A stretch of DNA of 64,000 bases from Methylobacteriaceae bacterium (GCA_016793505.1 JAEULW010000296.1:1-64000); one strand, 5' to 3'. Counted from the stretch's first letter, positions 25,060 to 35,981 are shown. Made by a program: numbers and translations. Notes: a model not told the origin generated them from the letters alone.

Positions 25060-26634
25060 TCAGGTCGCCATCAGCGTCCGGTTCTGTTCGCGCATGAACA
25101 GCGGCAGATAGTGCGGCCCGAAGGCGTTCTTGCCGGTCAGCCCCGAGCCCTTCCAGCCGCCGAAGCTCTGCACGCCGGGCCAGGCGCCGGTGGTCGCGCC
25201 GCTGCGCCGGTTGGCGTAGAGCGTGCCCGCCTCCATACGTTCGAGAAATCGCTCGAGTTCGGCGCCGTCGCGGCCATAGAAGCCGGCGGTGAGCCCATAG
25301 GCCGTCGCATTGGCGCGCTCGATCGCCTCGTCGAGCGAACCCGTCTTCTGCAGGGTCAGGTAGGGCAGGAACAGCTCCTCCTTGAGATGCCGATGACCGG
25401 GCGGCAGATCGCAGGTCAGCAGCGGCTCGACATAGACGCCGTGATCATGCGCGCCGCCGGAGAGCCGCGCCCCGCCGGCGAGGATCGTCCCGTCGCGCCG
25501 CGCCTCCTCTGCCGCGCGCGCATAGGCCGCGCCGGCCCGCGCGTCGATCAGCGGGCCGACGAAGACCTCGCGCCGCGCCGGATCGCCGACGCCGAGCGCA
25601 CGCGTGCGCGCCGCGATCATCGGCGTCAGCGCGTCCCATACGGAAGCGTCGATATAGGCGACCTCGCAGGCGCTGCATTTCTGTCCCTGCAAACCATAGG
25701 CCGAGCGCACGAGGCCCTCGGCCGCCGCGTCGAGATCGGCCGAGGCGGCGACGATGGTCGCGTTCTTGCCGCCCATCTCGGCGATCACCGGACGCACGCC
25801 GGGGCCGCGCGCGAGCTCGGCGTGAATGGCGTGGCCCGCCTCCATCGAGCCGGTGATCGCCGCCCCGTCGACGCCCGCCGCGATCAGCGCGCGGCCGGTC
25901 GCGTCGTCGCCGCAGATCAGGTTGAACGCGCCCTCCGGCAGACCCGAACCGAGCAGGCAGTCGGCGATCAGGCCGGCGGTCAGCCCGGCGCCTCGGCTCG
26001 GCTTGTAGACGACCGTGTTGCCGGTGATCAGCGCGGCGACGATCATGTTGATCGGCGTCGCGATCGGGAAGTTGTAGGGGCCGATCACGGCGAAGACGCC
26101 ATAGGGTCTGAGCCGCGTCGTCCCCGTCTCGCCCGGAACGGCCGTGGCGAGCGTGCGGACATAGCCGTCGTTGCGCGCCATCTCGGCGGCGTAGAAGGGG
26201 ATCAGGTCGAGCGCCTCTTCCGCCTCGCCCATCGCCTCGAAGCGCGACTTGCCGACCTCCCACAGACAGGCGAGGCCGAGATCGAAACGCCGCTCCGCCA
26301 GCCGGCGGTTCGCCTCTTCGAGGATCGCGACGCGCTCGCGCCAGGGCCGGCGCGCCCAGCCGGGAAAGGCGGCGCGCGCCGCCGCGACCGCGCGCTGCGC
26401 CGCCGCCGGCGAAGCGGCGAGGCAATGGCCGAGCGTGACGCGATCGTCGATCGGGCTCGTCGCCGCATAGGGCTCGCCGTCTGCATCGGGCCGGCCGCCG
26501 ATCAGATTGTCGATCCGTCGCCCGAGGCTTTCGCGCGCCCGCGGGATCGCTTCGTCGAGGAAGTCGTGCAGGCCGGAAAAATCGGCGCCGATATTGGTGT
26601 AGGTCACCCGCGGCAGATGGGGATGCTGCGCCAC
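25060..26634 (-). CDS. aldehyde dehydrogenase, P5C-dehydrogenase-like
   Basis: I place the start at the GTG at 26634, which has GGAGG 8 nt upstream, rather than at the earlier GTG at 26664; this gives 524 residues. The NAD-dependent ALDH core is complete: N188 in IGPYNFP, E286 in IAEMGGKN and the catalytic C320 in GLQGQKCSACE. The phrase GQKCSAC is characteristic of 1-pyrroline-5-carboxylate (glutamate semialdehyde) dehydrogenases, so oxidation of a semialdehyde to a dicarboxylate is likely. It is downstream of a DHDPS-family gene on the same strand (54 bp) and converges on the ATC-hydrolase-family gene with a 9-bp gap. Confidence 0.9.
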   Translation of the reverse strand: MAQHPHLPRVTYTNIGADFSGLHDFLDEAIPRARESLGRRIDNLIGGRPDADGEPYAATSPIDDRVTLGHCLAASPAAAQRAVAAARAAFPGWARRPWRERVAILEEANRRLAERRFDLGLACLWEVGKSRFEAMGEAEEALDLIPFYAAEMARNDGYVRTLATAVPGETGTTRLRPYGVFAVIGPYNFPIATPINMIVAALITGNTVVYKPSRGAGLTAGLIADCLLGSGLPEGAFNLICGDDATGRALIAAGVDGAAITGSMEAGHAIHAELARGPGVRPVIAEMGGKNATIVAASADLDAAAEGLVRSAYGLQGQKCSACEVAYIDASVWDALTPMIAARTRALGVGDPARREVFVGPLIDARAGAAYARAAEEARRDGTILAGGARLSGGAHDHGVYVEPLLTCDLPPGHRHLKEELFLPYLTLQKTGSLDEAIERANATAYGLTAGFYGRDGAELERFLERMEAGTLYANRRSGATTGAWPGVQSFGGWKGSGLTGKNAFGPHYLPLFMREQNRTLMAT

Positions 26635-26688
26635 CTTCGCCTCCGCTCGACAGATCGCCGTCACTCTAGCGCTGCCTCCAGCCGACGA

Positions 26689-27570
26689 TCACGTCTCGAT
26701 CGCCGCCAGCAGCCGCGCCACATCGTCCCGCCCCTCGGCCGACAGCGGCGCCTGCGGGGGCAGGGGATCGCCGACCGCATAGCCCTGAATCTCCAGCCCG
26801 CCCTTGATGCAGGCCGCGAGGTTGTATTTCGCGAAGGCCTGGTTGAGCGCCCACAGCCTGCGCTGCAGCGCCATCGCCTCGTCCCAGGCGCCGGCCCGGC
26901 ACAGCTCGTACAGTCGCACGCTGGCGCGCGGGGCGACGCAGGCCGGACCCGCCATCCAGCCCTTGCCGCCGATCAGCATCACCGCCGCCGGAATGTGCGC
27001 CGAGGCCGAGAACACGTCGAGTCGCCCCTGCGTGCGCTGCATGATCGACAAAAGCCGCCCGGTGTTGCTCGAGGCGTCCTTGATGGCGACGACATTTGGC
27101 AGCCGCGAAAGCCGCTCGATCACCGGCAGCGACAGATCGGCGCGCTGGAAAGTCGGATTGGTGTAGAGCACGACGGGCAGCGACGTCGCCCCGGCGATCG
27201 CCGCGAAGTAGCCCTCGATCGCTGCGTCGTCGAGCGGAAAATAGGCCTCCAGGATGGCGAGCACGCCGTCGGCGCCGAGCCCCTCCATCTCGCGCGTCTG
27301 CGCCACCGCCTCGGCCGTCGTCGTCGCGGCGACTCCGGCGACGACCGGCACGCGCCCCGCCGCCGCCGCGATCGTCGTCTCGACGACGCGGCGCTTCTGA
27401 GCGCGGTCGAGATAGGCGAATTCGCCGGTCGAGCCGAGCGGCGTCAGCCCATGCACGCCGGCCTTGATCAGATCGTCGCAGAGCCGCGCCAGAACGGCCT
27501 CGCGCACCCGCCCGTCGGCCTCGACCGGCGACACCAGATAGGGAAAGACGCCGTGAAACGCTGCACCCAT
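26689..27570 (-). CDS. dihydrodipicolinate synthase (DapA)/N-acetylneuraminate lyase family protein
   Basis: The 293-residue TIM-barrel starts at [10 protein letters not shown] with GGGGAGC 7 nt upstream. It carries the Schiff-base lysine K164 ([10 protein letters not shown]), Y136 (VLYTNP) and GSTGEFAYL. These enzymes join or split pyruvate and an aldehyde, or dehydrate/deaminate keto-acids, as in hydroxyproline and sugar-acid breakdown. A housekeeping DapA is unlikely here, because the gene is paired with an aldehyde dehydrogenase that could oxidise a semialdehyde product. It diverges from the acetyltransferase gene at 27646. Confidence 0.88.
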   Translation of the reverse strand: MGAAFHGVFPYLVSPVEADGRVREAVLARLCDDLIKAGVHGLTPLGSTGEFAYLDRAQKRRVVETTIAAAAGRVPVVAGVAATTTAEAVAQTREMEGLGADGVLAILEAYFPLDDAAIEGYFAAIAGATSLPVVLYTNPTFQRADLSLPVIERLSRLPNVVAIKDASSNTGRLLSIMQRTQGRLDVFSASAHIPAAVMLIGGKGWMAGPACVAPRASVRLYELCRAGAWDEAMALQRRLWALNQAFAKYNLAACIKGGLEIQGYAVGDPLPPQAPLSAEGRDDVARLLAAIET

Positions 27571-27645
27571 CTGTCTGCTCCCCGCGCTGCGCCGATCACC
27601 ACTCCTTAGCGCGTTCCGGGCAGAATGGGCGCCGGGAGAACGCGC

Positions 27646-28191
27646 ATGGACGAAGTGATCGCGCGCATGAGCGCCGGCGAATTCTACGATCCGGCCTCGC
27701 CGTCGCTGGTCGCCGCGCGTCGGGCGACGGCGGGCTGGCTGTTGCGCCTCGCCGCCGCCGCCGCCGACGCGCCGGAGCCCCGGCGCGCGCTGCTGGCCGA
27801 GCGGTTGGCGGACATCGGCGAGGGCGCCGAGATCCGCGCGCCGTTCCATTGCGACTACGGTTTCAACATCCGTCTCGGCGCCCGCGTCTTCCTGAATTTC
27901 GGCTGCGTCATCCTCGACGTCGCGCCGGTGACGATCGGCGAGGGCGCCCAGCTCGGGCCCGGCGCGAAGCTGATCGCCGCCGATCATCCGCGCGATCCCG
28001 AGCGCCGCCGCGCCGGGCTGGAGTTCGGCCGCCCGGTGACCATCGGCGCGAATGCCTGGATCGGCGCCGGCGCGATCATCCTGCCCGGCGTCACGGTGGG
28101 GGAGGACGCGATCGTCGCGGCCGGCGCCGTCGTCACCCGCGACGTGGCCCCCGGCGCGACCGTGCTCGGGGTTCCCGCTCGTCCGGGCTGA
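27646..28191 (+). CDS. sugar O-acetyltransferase, hexapeptide-repeat (Maa/NodL/LacA-like)
   Basis: The 181-residue enzyme starts at [10 protein letters not shown] (GGGAGA upstream). An N-terminal helical Maa domain ([17 protein letters not shown]) precedes a left-handed beta-helix made of hexapeptide repeats ([33 protein letters not shown]). The [11 protein letters not shown] and AADHP segments supply the histidines used in acetyl transfer from acetyl-CoA to a sugar hydroxyl. It ends at VPARPG, a usual end for the family. It precedes tRNA-Trp by 51 bp. Confidence 0.9.
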   Translation: MDEVIARMSAGEFYDPASPSLVAARRATAGWLLRLAAAAADAPEPRRALLAERLADIGEGAEIRAPFHCDYGFNIRLGARVFLNFGCVILDVAPVTIGEGAQLGPGAKLIAADHPRDPERRRAGLEFGRPVTIGANAWIGAGAIILPGVTVGEDAIVAAGAVVTRDVAPGATVLGVPARPG

Positions 28192-28242
28192 TCCCCGGCC
28201 TTGCCAAGGCGGGGGCGATGCGGCAAGAAGGCCGCGCCCCGC

Positions 28243-28320
28243 AGGAGTGTAGCTCAATTTGGTTAGAGCACCGGTCTCCAAAACCGGGGGTTGGGGGTTC
28301 GAGTCCCTCCACTCCTGCCA
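28243..28320 (+). tRNA. tRNA-Trp (CCA anticodon)
   Basis: The acceptor stem AGGAGTG pairs with CACTCCT. The D arm (GCTC/GAGC) is followed by the anticodon arm CCGGT-CTCCAAA-ACCGG with anticodon CCA at 28278-28280, and then the T arm with GGTTCGAGTCCC. Discriminator G and the CCA end are encoded in the DNA. In alphaproteobacteria this tRNA usually lies just before secE-nusG; here one gene intervenes. Confidence 0.97.
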
Positions 28321-28410
28321 GCGGTTCCTGACGTTGTGACGCCCGCGGCGCCGCTTGGCGCCCGCCTCCCGGCATGCATAGTCCCCGCTTCGCCCACCGG
28401 GAGACGTGGA

Positions 28411-29076
28411 ATGACCCTGCCGGCCGATCATCCCCGCCTCTGGAAGCGCGACTACAGCCACGGCGAACTGATCGCCGACGGCGCGGTGCACGCCATCGCC
28501 ATCCTCGCCGGCCTGATCGCCTTCGCCGCGCTCTTCGCCCGTCTCGCCCAGATCGGCGACTGGAGTTCGGGCGTCGCGGCGGCGATCTATGCGGCGAGCT
28601 TCTTCCTGATGTTCGGCTTTTCCTGCGCCTACAACATGACGCCGCCCTCGCACCTCAAATGGCTGTTGCGTCGCCTGGATCATTCGGCGATTTACATCAT
28701 GATCGCAGGCACTTACACGGCCGCTCTGGCGCAGGTGAAAGACGCCGCCTGGGGCTGGACTCTGATCGCCGTGGTGTGGGCCGGGGCGCTCGCAGGCGCG
28801 ATTCTGAAACTGGCGCTGCCCGGCCGCTATGACCGGCTGGCCGTGCTCGCCTATCTGCTGCTCGGCTGGGTCGGCGTCCTCGCCCTCGGCCCGCTGCTCG
28901 ACGCCTTGCCGCGGCCGACGCTGACGCTGCTGCTGGTCGGCGGCCTCGTCTATTCGCTTGGCGTGATCTTCTATAAGTGGCACGCCCTGAAGTTCCAGAA
29001 CGCCATCTGGCACGCCTGCGTGGCGCTCGCCGCTTTTCTGCAGTTCGCCGGCATCGCCTACGCAATGTGGTCCTGA
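28411..29076 (+). CDS. hemolysin III / PAQR-family seven-helix membrane protein
   Basis: The 221-residue protein has seven hydrophobic segments and the family blocks [33 protein letters not shown] and the C-terminal [18 protein letters not shown]. Conserved His and Asp residues in these blocks bind zinc in PAQR proteins. Bacterial members are named hemolysin III, but the physiological role (probably lipid hydrolysis or membrane homeostasis) is unclear. GGGAGACGTGGA precedes the ATG. It stands between tRNA-Trp and secE. Confidence 0.9.
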   Translation: MTLPADHPRLWKRDYSHGELIADGAVHAIAILAGLIAFAALFARLAQIGDWSSGVAAAIYAASFFLMFGFSCAYNMTPPSHLKWLLRRLDHSAIYIMIAGTYTAALAQVKDAAWGWTLIAVVWAGALAGAILKLALPGRYDRLAVLAYLLLGWVGVLALGPLLDALPRPTLTLLLVGGLVYSLGVIFYKWHALKFQNAIWHACVALAAFLQFAGIAYAMWS

Positions 29077-29091
29077 GCCGCCCGGCGACGT

Positions 29092-29120
29092 CTTGCGCGG
29101 CGTCGGGGCCGCGTCTATAT
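29092..29120 (+). promoter_or_regulatory. promoter of secE-nusG
   Basis: CTTGCG and CTATAT are separated by exactly 17 bp, one mismatch class from the alphaproteobacterial housekeeping consensus CTTGAC-N17-CTATAT. It lies 105 bp upstream of the secE start and 16 bp after the hemolysin III stop. Confidence 0.65.
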
Positions 29121-29224
29121 GACCCCTCGTGGCGCGCGACCCCCCGGTCCCGCGCCGCGAATGTTTCGGGGACTCGCCATGGCGGGCGCCCGGCGGGGCG
29201 CGGACCGATCCGCGGGGATGTCAG

Positions 29225-29416
29225 ATGGCCAATCCGTTCGAATTCATCCAGCAGGTGCGCGCCGAGGCCGCCAAGGTCACCGGGCCGACCCGCCGCGAGA
29301 CGATGATCACCACCGGCATGGTGCTGCTGATGGTCTTTCTCGCCTCGATCTTCTTCGTGATCGTCGATCAGGTTCTGCTGTTCATTCTGGGCTTCGTTCT
29401 CGGCGCCGGCCGCTGA
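29225..29416 (+). CDS. secE: preprotein translocase subunit SecE
   Basis: This small 63-residue inner-membrane protein starts at MANPFEFIQQ. An amphipathic N-terminal helix (FIQQVRAEAAKVTGPTRRET) with the conserved lysine/tryptophan-zone sequence precedes a single membrane segment (MVLLMVFLASIFFVIVDQVL). It clamps SecY in the SecYEG channel. Length and single helix match short alphaproteobacterial SecE. It is followed by nusG after 35 bp. Confidence 0.95.
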   Translation: MANPFEFIQQVRAEAAKVTGPTRRETMITTGMVLLMVFLASIFFVIVDQVLLFILGFVLGAGR

Positions 29417-29451
29417 GGCTGCGCCTGACCATGTTGGGGATGTGAGGGGAC

Positions 29452-29988
29452 ATGAGCGAGCGCCAGCGCTGGTACATCGTGCACGCCTATTCGAACTTCG
29501 AGAAGAAGGTCGCCGAATCGATCCGTGAGCAGGCCGCCCATCGCGGCCTCGCCGACAAGTTCACCGAGGTGATGGTGCCGACCGAGCAGGTCGTCGAGGT
29601 GCGCCGCGGCCGCAAGGTGAATTCCGAGCGCAAGTTCTTCCCCGGCTATGTGCTGGTGCGCTGCGACCTCACCGACGAGGTCTACCACCTGATCAAGAAC
29701 ACGCCGAAGGTCACCGGCTTCCTCGGCGCCGATTCGAAGCCGATGCCGATCCCCGATCACGAGGCCGATCGCATCAAGGGCCAGGTCGCCGAGGGCGTCG
29801 AGCGTCCCAAGCCCTCGATCCATTTCGAGATCGGCGAGCAGGTGCGCGTCGCCGACGGCCCCTTCGCCTCCTTCAACGGCGTCGTCGAGGAAGTCGACGA
29901 GGGCCGCTCGCGCATCAAGGTCGCCGTCTCGATCTTCGGCCGCGCGACGCCGGTCGAACTGGAATTCGGCCAGGTCGAGAAACTCTGA
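29452..29988 (+). CDS. nusG: transcription termination/antitermination factor NusG
   Basis: The 178-residue protein has an N-terminal NGN domain ([32 protein letters not shown]) that binds the RNA polymerase clamp, and a C-terminal KOW domain ([19 protein letters not shown]) that contacts Rho or ribosomal S10. It links transcription with translation and termination. Normally rplK follows immediately; here the next core gene is 8 kb downstream. Confidence 0.98.
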   Translation: MSERQRWYIVHAYSNFEKKVAESIREQAAHRGLADKFTEVMVPTEQVVEVRRGRKVNSERKFFPGYVLVRCDLTDEVYHLIKNTPKVTGFLGADSKPMPIPDHEADRIKGQVAEGVERPKPSIHFEIGEQVRVADGPFASFNGVVEEVDEGRSRIKVAVSIFGRATPVELEFGQVEKL

Positions 29989-30005
29989 GGGCTGTCGCCC
30001 GCCGT

Positions 30006-30029
30006 GATTGCGCGCGCAGCGAAGCAATC
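30006..30029. repeat. REP-like imperfect palindrome between convergent genes
   Basis: GATTGC and GCAATC arms flank a GC-rich 12-bp centre (GCGCGCAGCGAA). The type (ATTGC...AGCGAAGCAATCC) is a dispersed repeat familiar from Bradyrhizobium and related genomes. It lies in the 59-bp gap between nusG and the convergent patatin gene and could stop or stabilise both transcripts. Only one copy is evident in this window. Confidence 0.5.
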
Positions 30030-30047
30030 CGGTAGCGCGGCGTCGCG

Positions 30048-31199
30048 TCACGCCGGCTCGTCGCGATGCACGTCGTGGACGCGCACCGCTTCCATCTCGC
30101 CCGGCTTTTCCAGCCAGCGCGGATGGCGCAGCGTGCGCGTTGTGTCGGCGCGGCCCGCCGCCCAGTGGTCGCGCATCGAGGCGCCCGAGAACTCGTAGTC
30201 CTGCGATTGTTCTTCGTAGGTGGCGCGCTGATAGATCAGATGCACGATGCCGACCTGCGGCGTCTCCTCGGTTTCGGCGAGGAAGTTCCGATCCTCGGCT
30301 GACAGCGCCTGCGCCGGCAGCCGCTTCAGCGCCGCGCGCAGCCGCGCCCGCATGGTGTGGGTGCGGCGGAAGGCGTCGGTGTTGTTGCGCGTGCGCGAGG
30401 AGTAGAGAATCTCCTTCTGCCGCGCCAGCACCGCCGTCATGTCGCGCGGCGCCTCGCCGCGCGCGCTGAACAGGTCGACCTGGAAAATCAGCGTGTCCTG
30501 TAGCGCCTCGAATTCGAGCACATACTGCAGCGGGGTGTTGGAGACGACGCCGCCGTCCCAATACGCCTCGTTGTCGATCACGACCGCCGGAAAGCCCGGC
30601 GGCAGCGCCCCCGACGCCATCACATGCTCCGGCCCGAGCCGCTCCTTCGCCGTGTCGAAGAAGCGGAAATTGCCGCTGCGCACATTCACCGCCCCGACCG
30701 ACAGGCGCACCGCGCCGCTGTTGAGCCTGTCCCAGTCGACGAGCTCCTCGAGCGTCGCGCGCAGCGGCGCGGTGTCGTAGAAACTCGTCGCCCCCGCCGC
30801 GCCCGCCGGCAGCAGCCAGGGATTGATCGGACGCGGCGAAAAGAACCCCGGCGCGCCGGCGGCGAGCGCGCCGAAGGCGCTCGACAGGTTGAAGGCGCGC
30901 CGCATGACGTCGCCGAACGGCGCGAAGGCCGGCGCGCCGGACGTGACGCGTCGCCAGAATTCGGCGAGCCGCGCGACGCGGCGCTCCGGCGCGTTGCCGG
31001 CGATCAGCGCGGCGTTGATCGCGCCGATCGACACGCCGCTGATCCAGGTCGGCTCGACCCCGGCGCCGTGCAGCGTCTCGTAGACGCCGGCCTGATAGGC
31101 GCCGAGCGCGCCGCCGCCCTGCAACGCCAGCGCGACGCAGTGATAAGGCGCGATGGCGCGGCCGATCGCGGCAGAATCGAGCGGTTGCGCGTCGTTCAT
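30048..31199 (-). CDS. patatin-like phospholipase
   Basis: The 383-residue protein starts at MNDAQPLDSA with GGAG 8 nt upstream. The Ser-Asp dyad of patatin lipases is present: S57 in the GVSIG elbow and D215 in WDGGVVSN, with the oxyanion glycines in LALQGGGALGAYQAG. The C-terminal ~100 residues (QRATYEEQSQDYEFSGASMRDHW) match the DUF3734-type tail common in proteobacterial patatins. No signal peptide is visible. It would release fatty acids from phospholipids or storage lipids. It converges on nusG and begins the 8-kb block that separates nusG from rplK. Confidence 0.92.
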   Translation of the reverse strand: MNDAQPLDSAAIGRAIAPYHCVALALQGGGALGAYQAGVYETLHGAGVEPTWISGVSIGAINAALIAGNAPERRVARLAEFWRRVTSGAPAFAPFGDVMRRAFNLSSAFGALAAGAPGFFSPRPINPWLLPAGAAGATSFYDTAPLRATLEELVDWDRLNSGAVRLSVGAVNVRSGNFRFFDTAKERLGPEHVMASGALPPGFPAVVIDNEAYWDGGVVSNTPLQYVLEFEALQDTLIFQVDLFSARGEAPRDMTAVLARQKEILYSSRTRNNTDAFRRTHTMRARLRAALKRLPAQALSAEDRNFLAETEETPQVGIVHLIYQRATYEEQSQDYEFSGASMRDHWAAGRADTTRTLRHPRWLEKPGEMEAVRVHDVHRDEPA

Positions 31200-31344
31200 G
31201 GCGTTCGCTCCGTGCAAGGCCCGATGTTGAGCGCTGCGCGCGCCGTCCGCAAGCGGCGCGTCGCCGCAAGGTCACATCGCCACCACATTCGCGCGCTTCC
31301 TTCGCGCCGGGGCTGGCGTCGTCCGATTGCAGGAGGCGCAGCGC

Positions 31345-32178
31345 ATGCGGCAAGGGCTTCAGACATTCGAACCGGCGGGGCAGGCGGGTCGCCCGGTCGC
31401 GCCGCTGCGCCAGAAGGATCCGCGCGCGGCGGCCTGCGCCTTGCGCGGCGTCGACCGGCTGCGCCTCGACGCCGCCGCGCGGCTGTTCGGCGACGTCGCG
31501 CGCGCCGTGCGCCGCAGCCGCGGCGGCCCGACGCGTCTTCTCGATCTCGATTGCGGCTTCGGCTTCGTTTCGGCGCTGATCCGCTGGCCGCTGCGGGCCG
31601 AACAACTCCTCGACCGCTATCGCGCCCTCGCCGCCGCCGCTCTCGGCGTCGAGGATCTGGCGTTGCTCGATCAACACTTCTTCCGCGCCTGGCCGCGCCC
31701 CGACATCGCCGTCGTCGGCCTCGACGCGAGCGCGTCGGCGCTGCGTTACGCCCGTCGCGTCGGCGTGCTCGACGCGACGATCTGCGCCGACCTCGAAACC
31801 GCCGCTCCGAAGCCGGACGACGCGCGCAAGCTCGCCGGCGTCGATCTCGTCATCGCCGCTGGCCTCGTCGGCGAGCAGAGCCTGTCGCGTCTGTTCGCCG
31901 CCTGTCCCGAACGCAAGCCGTGGTTCGTCTGTCTGGCGCCGCGCAGTGGCGAAGGCCGCATTCTCGCCGACCTCTGCGCCGCGCACGGCTTCGTCGTCGA
32001 GGATCTCGCCATCGCGCCGGCGCCTTTCGCCGACGCAGTCGCGATGCCTGGCGTCGCGCCGGTCACCGGCGGTCTTCTGGCACGCTCCGCCGCCGAGGCG
32101 CAGGAGCCCGTTGCGCGGCTCATCGAGTCGACGGGCCCCGAACCGCCGCGCGCGCGCCGGGTGCGCGGGCGGCGTTGA
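31345..32178 (+). CDS. SAM-dependent methyltransferase-like protein
   Basis: The 277-residue protein starts at MRQGLQTFEP; AGGAGG lies 9 nt before the ATG. Residues 65-75 (LLDLDCGFGFV) fit motif I of class I methyltransferases (usual DxGxGxG), and VVGLDASASALRYARRVG fits the acidic loop that binds the SAM ribose. No substrate-specific domain is recognisable. The C-terminus is Arg-rich. The gene lies alone, divergent from the patatin gene and ending 3 bp before the convergent dpp operon. Confidence 0.6.
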   Translation: MRQGLQTFEPAGQAGRPVAPLRQKDPRAAACALRGVDRLRLDAAARLFGDVARAVRRSRGGPTRLLDLDCGFGFVSALIRWPLRAEQLLDRYRALAAAALGVEDLALLDQHFFRAWPRPDIAVVGLDASASALRYARRVGVLDATICADLETAAPKPDDARKLAGVDLVIAAGLVGEQSLSRLFAACPERKPWFVCLAPRSGEGRILADLCAAHGFVVEDLAIAPAPFADAVAMPGVAPVTGGLLARSAAEAQEPVARLIESTGPEPPRARRVRGRR

Positions 32179-32181
32179 GCG

Positions 32182-33131
32182 TCAGGCGGTCTCGGCCGGT
32201 CCCTGTCGCAGATGGCAGGCGGCCCGATGCGCGCCGCCGATGTCGCGCAGGTCTGGCGCATCGCTGCGGCAGCGGTCGAACGCGTAGGGGCAGCGCGTGT
32301 GGAAATGGCAGCCCGGCGGCGGCGCCAGCGGGCTCGGCACGTCGCCCTGCAGGATGATGCGGCTGGAGATCGCCGTCGGGTCGGGCACCGGCACCGCCGA
32401 CAGCAGCGCCTGCGTATAGGGGTGCTGCGGCGTGGAAAACAGCACCCGCTTGTCGGCGATCTCGACGATGCGGCCGAGATACATCACCGCGACGCGATGG
32501 GCGATGTGCTCGACGATGGCGAGATCGTGGCTGATGAACAGCAGCGCCAGGCCCAGCTCCTTCTGCAGATCCTGCAGCAGATTGACGATCTGCGCCTTGA
32601 CCGACACGTCGAGCGCCGACACCGCCTCGTCGCAGATGATCAGATCGGGTTCGGCCGCCAGCGCCCGGGCGATGCCGATGCGCTGGCGCTGGCCGCCGGA
32701 AAATTCGTGCGGCCAGCGTCCGGCCGCCTCGCGCGGCAGGCGCACCTTGTCGAGCAGGGAGGCGATGCGCGCCTCGATGTCGGCGCCATTCGCCAATCCA
32801 AAATTGCGGATCGGCTCGGCGAGGATGTCGCGCACGCGCAGCCGCGGATTGAGGCTCGAGAACGGGTCCTGAAAGACCACCTGAATCTTGCGCCGGAGCG
32901 GGCGCAGGGCGCCCGCGCCCATCGCCTCGATGCGCGTCCCGTCGAGGATCACCTCGCCGGCGGTGACGTCGAACAGGCGCAGCGCCGCCTTGCCGACGGT
33001 CGACTTGCCGCAGCCGGATTCGCCGACCAGCGCCAGCGTCTCGCCGCGGTCGATGGCGAAGGACACGCCGTCGACCGCCCGCACCGCGCCAAAATGCTTC
33101 TTCAGATCGCGGACCTCGAGGATGGCCTGGC

Positions 33132-33135
<4 letters not shown>
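32182..33135 (-). CDS. peptide/dipeptide ABC transporter ATPase, DppF/OppF type
   Basis: The 317-residue cytoplasmic ATPase has Walker [16 protein letters not shown], the signature [15 protein letters not shown], Walker [13 protein letters not shown] and the C-terminal oligopeptide-transporter motif with a CxxC-type cluster ([11 protein letters not shown]) that in related transporters binds an iron-sulfur cluster. Its ATG overlaps the DppD-like stop by 4 nt. It is the last gene of a complete five-gene peptide importer. Confidence 0.94.
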
Positions 33136-34121
<986 letters not shown>

Positions 34122-34122
34122 C

Positions 34123-35028
34123 TCAGAGCCTCTTGACCATGCGCGGATCGAGCGCGTCGCGCAGCCCGTCGCCGACGAGATTGACCGCCAGCACCGTCAG
34201 CGACAGGAAGATCGCCGGAAAGAAGATGATGTAGGGCTTGACCTGCCACAGCGCCCGCCCGTCGGCCATGATGTTGCCCCAGGACGGGATGATCGGCGGC
34301 GTGCCGGCGCCGATGAAGGACAGGATCGACTCGACGATCATCGCCGAGCCGCAGATATACGTCGCCTGCACGGTGAGCGGCGCCACCGTGTTCGGCAGGA
34401 TGTGACGCAGGATGACGCGCGGCGTCGTCGTGCCGGTGGTGATCGCCGCCTCGACATAGGGCTGTTCGCGCAAGGTCAGCACGACGCCGCGCACCAGCCG
34501 CGCCACGCGCGGCGCCTCGGCGATCGAGATCGCCATGACGACATTGCTGACGCTCGCCCGAGTCAGCGCCATCAGCGCCACGGCGAGCAGGATCGGCGGG
34601 ATCGACATCAGCCCGTCCATCACGCGCATGATGACGCCGTCGAGCCAGCGCACGTAGCCGGCGACGAGGCCGATGGCGAGGCCGATCGCCGAGGCGATCG
34701 CCGCCACCGCGAAGCCGACGAGCAGCGACACGCGCGCCCCGTAGAGCACGCGCGAATAGATGTCGCGGCCGAAGGCGTCCGACCCGAACCAGAATTCGGC
34801 CGACGGCGCGCGCGTGCGCTTGGCCGGCGCGAGCGCCGTCGGATCGACCGTGCCGAGCCAGGGCGCGAACAGCGCGACGAAGGCCATGACGGCGAGGATC
34901 GCAAGGCCGATCGCCATGGTGGGATGACGCATCGCAAAGCCGAGCGCGCCGGTCCGCACGCGCACCGGCGGCAGAATGTCGGGCAGCGCCGGGGCTGCGG
35001 CGTAGCGGGCGTCGGCGCTCTCGCTCAA
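34123..35028 (-). CDS. peptide/dipeptide ABC transporter permease, DppC/OppC type
   Basis: The 301-residue inner-membrane protein has an N-terminal OppC domain ([21 protein letters not shown]) and the binding-protein-dependent transport domain with the EAA-like loop [18 protein letters not shown]. Six hydrophobic segments are evident. Its start overlaps the DppB-like stop by 4 nt. Confidence 0.94.
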   Translation of the reverse strand: MSESADARYAAAPALPDILPPVRVRTGALGFAMRHPTMAIGLAILAVMAFVALFAPWLGTVDPTALAPAKRTRAPSAEFWFGSDAFGRDIYSRVLYGARVSLLVGFAVAAIASAIGLAIGLVAGYVRWLDGVIMRVMDGLMSIPPILLAVALMALTRASVSNVVMAISIAEAPRVARLVRGVVLTLREQPYVEAAITTGTTTPRVILRHILPNTVAPLTVQATYICGSAMIVESILSFIGAGTPPIIPSWGNIMADGRALWQVKPYIIFFPAIFLSLTVLAVNLVGDGLRDALDPRMVKRL

Positions 35029-35966
35029 TAGCGGATCCTCGGATCGAGCAGCGTGTAGAGAAGGTCGACGGCCAGATTGACCAGAACGTAGACGAAAGAA
35101 AACATCAGCACGACGCCCTGGATCACCGGATAGTCGCGCCGTACGATCGCGTCGATGGTCAGCCGGCCGAGGCCGGGAATGGCGAAGACGCTTTCAGTCA
35201 CCACCGCACCGCCTATCAGCAGCGCGACGCCGATGCCGATCACGGTGACGATCGGCACCGCCGCGTTCTTCAGGGCGTGCAGGAACAGCACCGGCCGCTC
35301 GGCGAGGCCCTTGGCGCGGGCGGTTCGGATGTAATCCTGCGACAGCACCTCGAGCATCGTCGCCCGCGTGATGCGGGCGATCAGCGCGATATAGACGAAG
35401 CCGAGCGCGATCGAGGGCAGGATGAGGTTTTCCAGCCACGGCCAGAGGCCTTTGGCGATCGGCGTGTAGCCCTGCACCGGCAGCCAGTCGAGTTCGAGCG
35501 CGAAGACATAGGCGAGCAGATAGCCGACGACGAAGACCGGCACGGAGAAGCCGATGACGCCGAGCGCCATCAGCGCCCGGTCGAGCCAGCTGCCGACGCG
35601 CCAGGCCGCGACGACGCCGATCGGCACGCCGACGGCGATCGCCAGGATCAGCGTCACGAACATCAGCGAGAAGGTCGGCTCCAGCCGCTGACGGATCAGC
35701 TCGGTGACCGGCAGACCGGTGAACATCGAGGTGCCGAGATTGCCGGTCAGCACCTGTCCGGTCCACTCGGCGAAGCGCACCAGAAAGGGCCGGTCGAGGC
35801 CGAGGCTCTGGCGGATGCGCTCGACATCCTGCGGCGAGGCCTGGTCGCCGGCGATCACCGCGGCCGGATCGCCCGGCGCGATGTAGAGCAGCGAGAAGAC
35901 GAACAGCGCGACGATGGCCATCACCGGGATCATGGCCAGCACGCGTCGGAAGATGTAGCCGGACAT
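35025..35966 (-). CDS. peptide/dipeptide ABC transporter permease, DppB/OppB type
   Basis: The 313-residue inner-membrane protein starts at [29 protein letters not shown] and [14 protein letters not shown] are typical of the DppB periplasmic start, and [18 protein letters not shown] is the EAA loop that contacts the ATPase. The binding-protein gene ends 67 bp upstream, with a long interrupted hairpin in the gap. No strong Shine-Dalgarno is visible. Confidence 0.94.
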   Translation of the reverse strand: MSGYIFRRVLAMIPVMAIVALFVFSLLYIAPGDPAAVIAGDQASPQDVERIRQSLGLDRPFLVRFAEWTGQVLTGNLGTSMFTGLPVTELIRQRLEPTFSLMFVTLILAIAVGVPIGVVAAWRVGSWLDRALMALGVIGFSVPVFVVGYLLAYVFALELDWLPVQGYTPIAKGLWPWLENLILPSIALGFVYIALIARITRATMLEVLSQDYIRTARAKGLAERPVLFLHALKNAAVPIVTVIGIGVALLIGGAVVTESVFAIPGLGRLTIDAIVRRDYPVIQGVVLMFSFVYVLVNLAVDLLYTLLDPRIRY

Positions 35967-35981
35967 CAGGGTCGCCAGTTG

